The notes below the pieces were generated by a model. It was not told the origin of the DNA, made no database searches, and saw only the letters and a program-made list of their open reading frames with translations. Shown here piece after piece: positions 61,777-64,000 of a stretch of DNA of 64,000 bases (position 1 is the first letter of the stretch; every line of letters starts with the position of its first letter). Origin of the DNA: an uncultured Bacteroidota bacterium (GTDB taxonomy: Bacteria; Bacteroidota; Bacteroidia; Chitinophagales; Chitinophagaceae); NCBI GenBank assembly GCA_903835005.1, contig CAILLK010000149.1, positions 56,457-120,456 on the forward strand. The letters run 5' to 3'. The translations under genes were made by a program, and so were the position numbers.

Positions 61777-62051
61777 TACGGATAGCCACTCCCGGCTCCT
61801 CGGGATGATATTCTTCAGCCTCAGTTCATTGATAATCAACAAAACCACCACGAAATCTTTTTAATTTCCCGACGCAGTAATTATATTTTTTATAAATTAA
61901 TAATAGTACAATGAAAGACCAAGTAGCAATTTGCCGGTTAAATAACAGAAAGACAATCGTGAGACCAAATGCTGTTCATTCTCCTTCATTTATTGCCTAC
62001 TGCTACTGAAAATAACTTATTTTTACACCTCTCCCATAATGTTTAAAGTGA
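61777..62051. other. intergenic region between array and deacetylase gene
   Basis: 275 bases, AT-rich. A 32-codon open frame from 61911 has no recognisable features and is not called a gene. No clear promoter for the deacetylase gene. Confidence 0.5.
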
Positions 62052-63053
62052 ATGAAGCCAGGAAATCTGCAATCAAAAATCGGCACTTTACGTAAAGTAG
62101 TTTCCAACAAGCTGATCAATAAAGGCTACTTCCCAAAACATACTGGCAAACAGTTAATCATCCTGATGTATCATGGTATAGATCAGCAACAGGATACCCG
62201 ATACAACCAGCGGTTCTTCAGCCAGGCCAATTTTGAAAAGCAGATTGCAGATCTGAAAAAACATTGCAATATCCTCACTTATTCAGATTTCGTCAATCAG
62301 CAATTTTCCGATCAGAAACCCAATTTGCTCCTCACATTTGATGATGGCTATGCCAATAATTACCGCTATGCCCTGCCTGTACTGGATAAGTATAATGCTC
62401 ATGCCCTTTATTTCATTACAGGGGTAGGCTCGCTGGAGAAAAAAGTATTATGGGCCGATGCTATGGATATCGTGAGCCATCATGCAAAGGAGGGGTGCAG
62501 CATTACTATTAATAAAACAGATTTTATTTTCAGGAAAGCGGATTTCATACATGAAGAAAGCGGTATGCTGCTAAAACAATACATTAAAAAAAGCAAAACA
62601 GCAGGGTATAAAGAAAAGGATGAACTGGTAGCTCAGTTGCTGGCCATTTATGACTTTACAAAAATAAAAGGCAGGGAAGATTACTGGCAGCTGATGACTG
62701 ATGAAGAAATTTATAAAACCTCGCTCAGCAAAAACATCACAATCGGCTCGCATGGTTTTTACCACAACAATCTGGGCTCCTTATCCAATACCGATGCGGT
62801 TGCCGAAGTACTTTTATCAAAAAAATACCTGGAAAACTTAACGCAGAAAGAAGTGAGGACAATCGGCTTCCCCGATGGGTCTTATACAGAATTGCTTAAT
62901 GACTCCTTATTGAAGGAAGGCTTTGCCTCTCAGTTCCTGGTCGATTATAATAAAGATGATGATCGCTCACGGAATTTCACTTTCGCCAGATATGGGCTGT
63001 ATCCGTTTATGGGCAACAATAATGAATTACTCTATAAAATCCTGCATAAATGA
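62052..63053 (+). CDS. polysaccharide deacetylase (NodB family)
   Basis: 333 residues. Carbohydrate esterase 4/NodB fold: metal and catalytic Asp97-Asp98 in LLLTFDDGYANN, His234 and His238 in ITIGSHGFYHNN, with an ILMYHGI strand near 36-43. No signal peptide, so it probably acts on a cytosolic or lipid-linked sugar. Removes N- or O-acetyl groups from sugars. Its stop overlaps the ATG of the formyltransferase gene by 4 bases; the pair likely converts an N-acetyl amino sugar to a free amine and then to N-formyl (inference). Confidence 0.9.
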   Translation: MKPGNLQSKIGTLRKVVSNKLINKGYFPKHTGKQLIILMYHGIDQQQDTRYNQRFFSQANFEKQIADLKKHCNILTYSDFVNQQFSDQKPNLLLTFDDGYANNYRYALPVLDKYNAHALYFITGVGSLEKKVLWADAMDIVSHHAKEGCSITINKTDFIFRKADFIHEESGMLLKQYIKKSKTAGYKEKDELVAQLLAIYDFTKIKGREDYWQLMTDEEIYKTSLSKNITIGSHGFYHNNLGSLSNTDAVAEVLLSKKYLENLTQKEVRTIGFPDGSYTELLNDSLLKEGFASQFLVDYNKDDDRSRNFTFARYGLYPFMGNNNELLYKILHK

Positions 63054-63859
63054 ACATCTGCTTTTATACCTCCGATAATCCGTCAGCGGCCAATCAGCTG
63101 AATATAAATCACCTGGTGACGAACCGGCCCGATCATAATTATTCATTTCTCAACATCAGGAGCACACCGGAACCGCAAAAGACCATGATGGACAAGCTCC
63201 GGAGAAAGTACAGTGAACTGAAATATAACGATGGCCGTTTTGATTTTGAGCGGGACCTGATCGAGCTGAAAACCCGGCTGGAAGCGCATATCGCACCTAT
63301 CGACAAAAAGAGTTTCAGGCAGGGCTATGCCGGTGCTGTGAATGATGATCTGAGTGTACAGTTCCTTACAAGAGTGCAACCTGATATTATCATTCAGTGC
63401 GGTGCGGGCATTATGAAGCCCTGCACTTTCGGCCTGGCAAGGCTGGGCACTATCAACCTGCACCATGGCATTATGCCCGAGGTGAGGGGAATAGAATCTA
63501 CATTCTGGTGCCTGTTTTATGGCATTAAAGATAAAATCGGGGTCTCCTGTCATTTCATTGACGAAAACCTGGATACCGGCGCGGTGATTGCCCAGTCTTA
63601 CTTAAATACAAAAGCAACTTCTTTTACAGATATTCAGACCGAAAACTACCTCATGGGCAGGGATGTCCTGGTTAAGAGTATAGATATACTGAATCAGGGC
63701 GGTTACACCATAAAAAGCCTGGGTGAGATACCATCATACTACTTTGGCAATGTAAATCCGTTTCTGTATTATGCGCTGAAGAAAAGAAACTTTGCCCCAT
63801 TGATGAAGATTTCAGACAAGGCTTTCAGAATGAAGGAAAAGAAGTATCTGGAATTTTAA
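63050..63859 (+). CDS. formyltransferase-family protein (probable sugar N-formyltransferase)
   Basis: 269 residues. The 10-formyl-THF-dependent transferase fold is shown by NLHHGIMPEVRG with Asn136 and His138 and VSCHFIDENLDTGAVI with Asp175, the full Asn-His-Asp triad, preceded by the strand PDIIIQCGAGIM. The N-terminal 80 residues are not those of methionyl-tRNA formyltransferase, and the linked-domain region is missing, so a sugar amine is the likely acceptor. Second gene of the deacetylase operon; terminator follows. Confidence 0.85.
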   Translation: MNICFYTSDNPSAANQLNINHLVTNRPDHNYSFLNIRSTPEPQKTMMDKLRRKYSELKYNDGRFDFERDLIELKTRLEAHIAPIDKKSFRQGYAGAVNDDLSVQFLTRVQPDIIIQCGAGIMKPCTFGLARLGTINLHHGIMPEVRGIESTFWCLFYGIKDKIGVSCHFIDENLDTGAVIAQSYLNTKATSFTDIQTENYLMGRDVLVKSIDILNQGGYTIKSLGEIPSYYFGNVNPFLYYALKKRNFAPLMKISDKAFRMKEKKYLEF

Positions 63860-63901
63860 CCCGTAACTTGGAATAAAATTACGTATTAGCTCAGAGAAAG
63901 T

Positions 63902-63931
63902 ACCGTCAATGTTAGGTTTGACGGTTTTTTT
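63902..63931 (+). terminator. intrinsic terminator of the deacetylase-formyltransferase operon
   Basis: ACCGTCAA (63902-63909) pairs perfectly with TTGACGGT (63918-63925), followed by seven T. Confidence 0.85.
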
Positions 63932-63935
63932 ATTG

Positions 63936-63963
63936 TACGTTTGTAATACGTAAATACGTATTA
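63936..63963 (+). promoter_or_regulatory. -7 box and palindrome before the last gene
   Basis: TACGTTTG (63936-63943) fits TAnnTTTG and is followed at once by TAATACGT-AAAT-ACGTATTA (63944-63963), a perfect 8-bp inverted repeat that reaches the ATG. It would cover the transcription start: repressor site or a hairpin over the start codon. Confidence 0.45.
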
Positions 63964-64000
63964 TGTCAAAAACAACATCAGCTCATCCTGAATGGGCGAC
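63963..64000 (+). CDS. start of a gene cut by the window, possible IS transposase
   Basis: ATG at 63963 opens a frame to the window end with residues MSKTTSAHPEWAT. From memory, N-termini with a HPEWA block occur in IS4/IS1634-like transposases of Bacteroidota, which also start close to a terminal inverted repeat. Only 13 residues are visible, so this is tentative. Confidence 0.35.
   Translation, partial: MSKTTSAHPEWA

Noticed and set aside
61911..62009. 32-codon frame upstream of the deacetylase gene
   Set aside because: Too short, no features, no conserved neighbour.

Overview
The window looks like chromosomal DNA of a member of the Bacteroidota, most likely Chitinophagales/Chitinophagaceae-like (inference, no 16S seen). 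Support: a type IX secretion C-terminal sorting domain (NHL protein near 3 kb), a GldM-like secreted protein, family-restricted genes (DUF3276 PUR protein, DUF3098 next to ftsX, DUF2911, DUF1573), start codons without Shine-Dalgarno sequences, and promoters of the Bacteroidota type (TTTG, about 19 bp, TAnnTTTG). The best promoter matches lie before the DUF3276 gene, folD, purH and the OmpA-family gene. No tRNA, rRNA or CRISPR array was seen.

Layout. 1-1.6 kb: an AT-rich two-gene module (AAA ATPase cut by the left edge, plus DUF4276 Toprim-like protein) that resembles a phage-defence pair. 2-16 kb: housekeeping and envelope genes (reductase, NHL/T9SS protein, malate dehydrogenase, pentapeptide protein, DUF3098/ftsX, polysaccharide flippase, OmpA protein, polyprenyl synthase, GldM-like protein, ECF sigma with a small membrane partner). 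16.5-21.8 kb: pepD, two DinB-like proteins, DUF2911, DUF3276. 21.8-29.7 kb: leftward surface-glycan cluster with two asparagine synthases and three glycosyltransferases. 29.9-37.9 kb: secreted proteins, a hybrid histidine kinase, a MoxR-like ATPase, ArsC. 37.9-38.8 kb: a small AT-rich pair (FINCPFD-motif protein plus DUF2188-like protein). 38.9-47 kb: CoA-transferase B subunit, mscL, and a TetR-TolC-MFP-RND efflux operon with a candidate operator. 47-54 kb: ParE-type toxin-antitoxin pair, a Tiki/ChaN-like protein, queE-uppP, folD, aldo/keto reductase, purH, a tiny lipoprotein.

54.3-62 kb is the most unusual part: about 7.5 kb with one protein gene, a 1505-residue AT-rich protein ending in a CHAT-type cysteine protease domain. 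That gene is bracketed by a roughly 125-bp direct repeat. Left of it lie a 3 x 35-bp tandem repeat and a mosaic of hairpin elements; right of it, upstream of its start, lies a 1.7-kb array of six repeat units with two alternating spacer segments. The longer spacer carries diverged copies of the same element that brackets the CHAT gene, with one compensatory change in its stem. This island is the best candidate for an undescribed system.

62-63.9 kb: a polysaccharide deacetylase overlapping a formyltransferase, a likely sugar N-deacetylation/N-formylation pair, closed by a terminator. The last bases seem to start another gene, probably an IS transposase, behind a palindrome. Several non-coding multi-hairpin elements recur between genes across the window (6.0, 10.7, 15.3, 26.5, 52.4, 54.8 kb).
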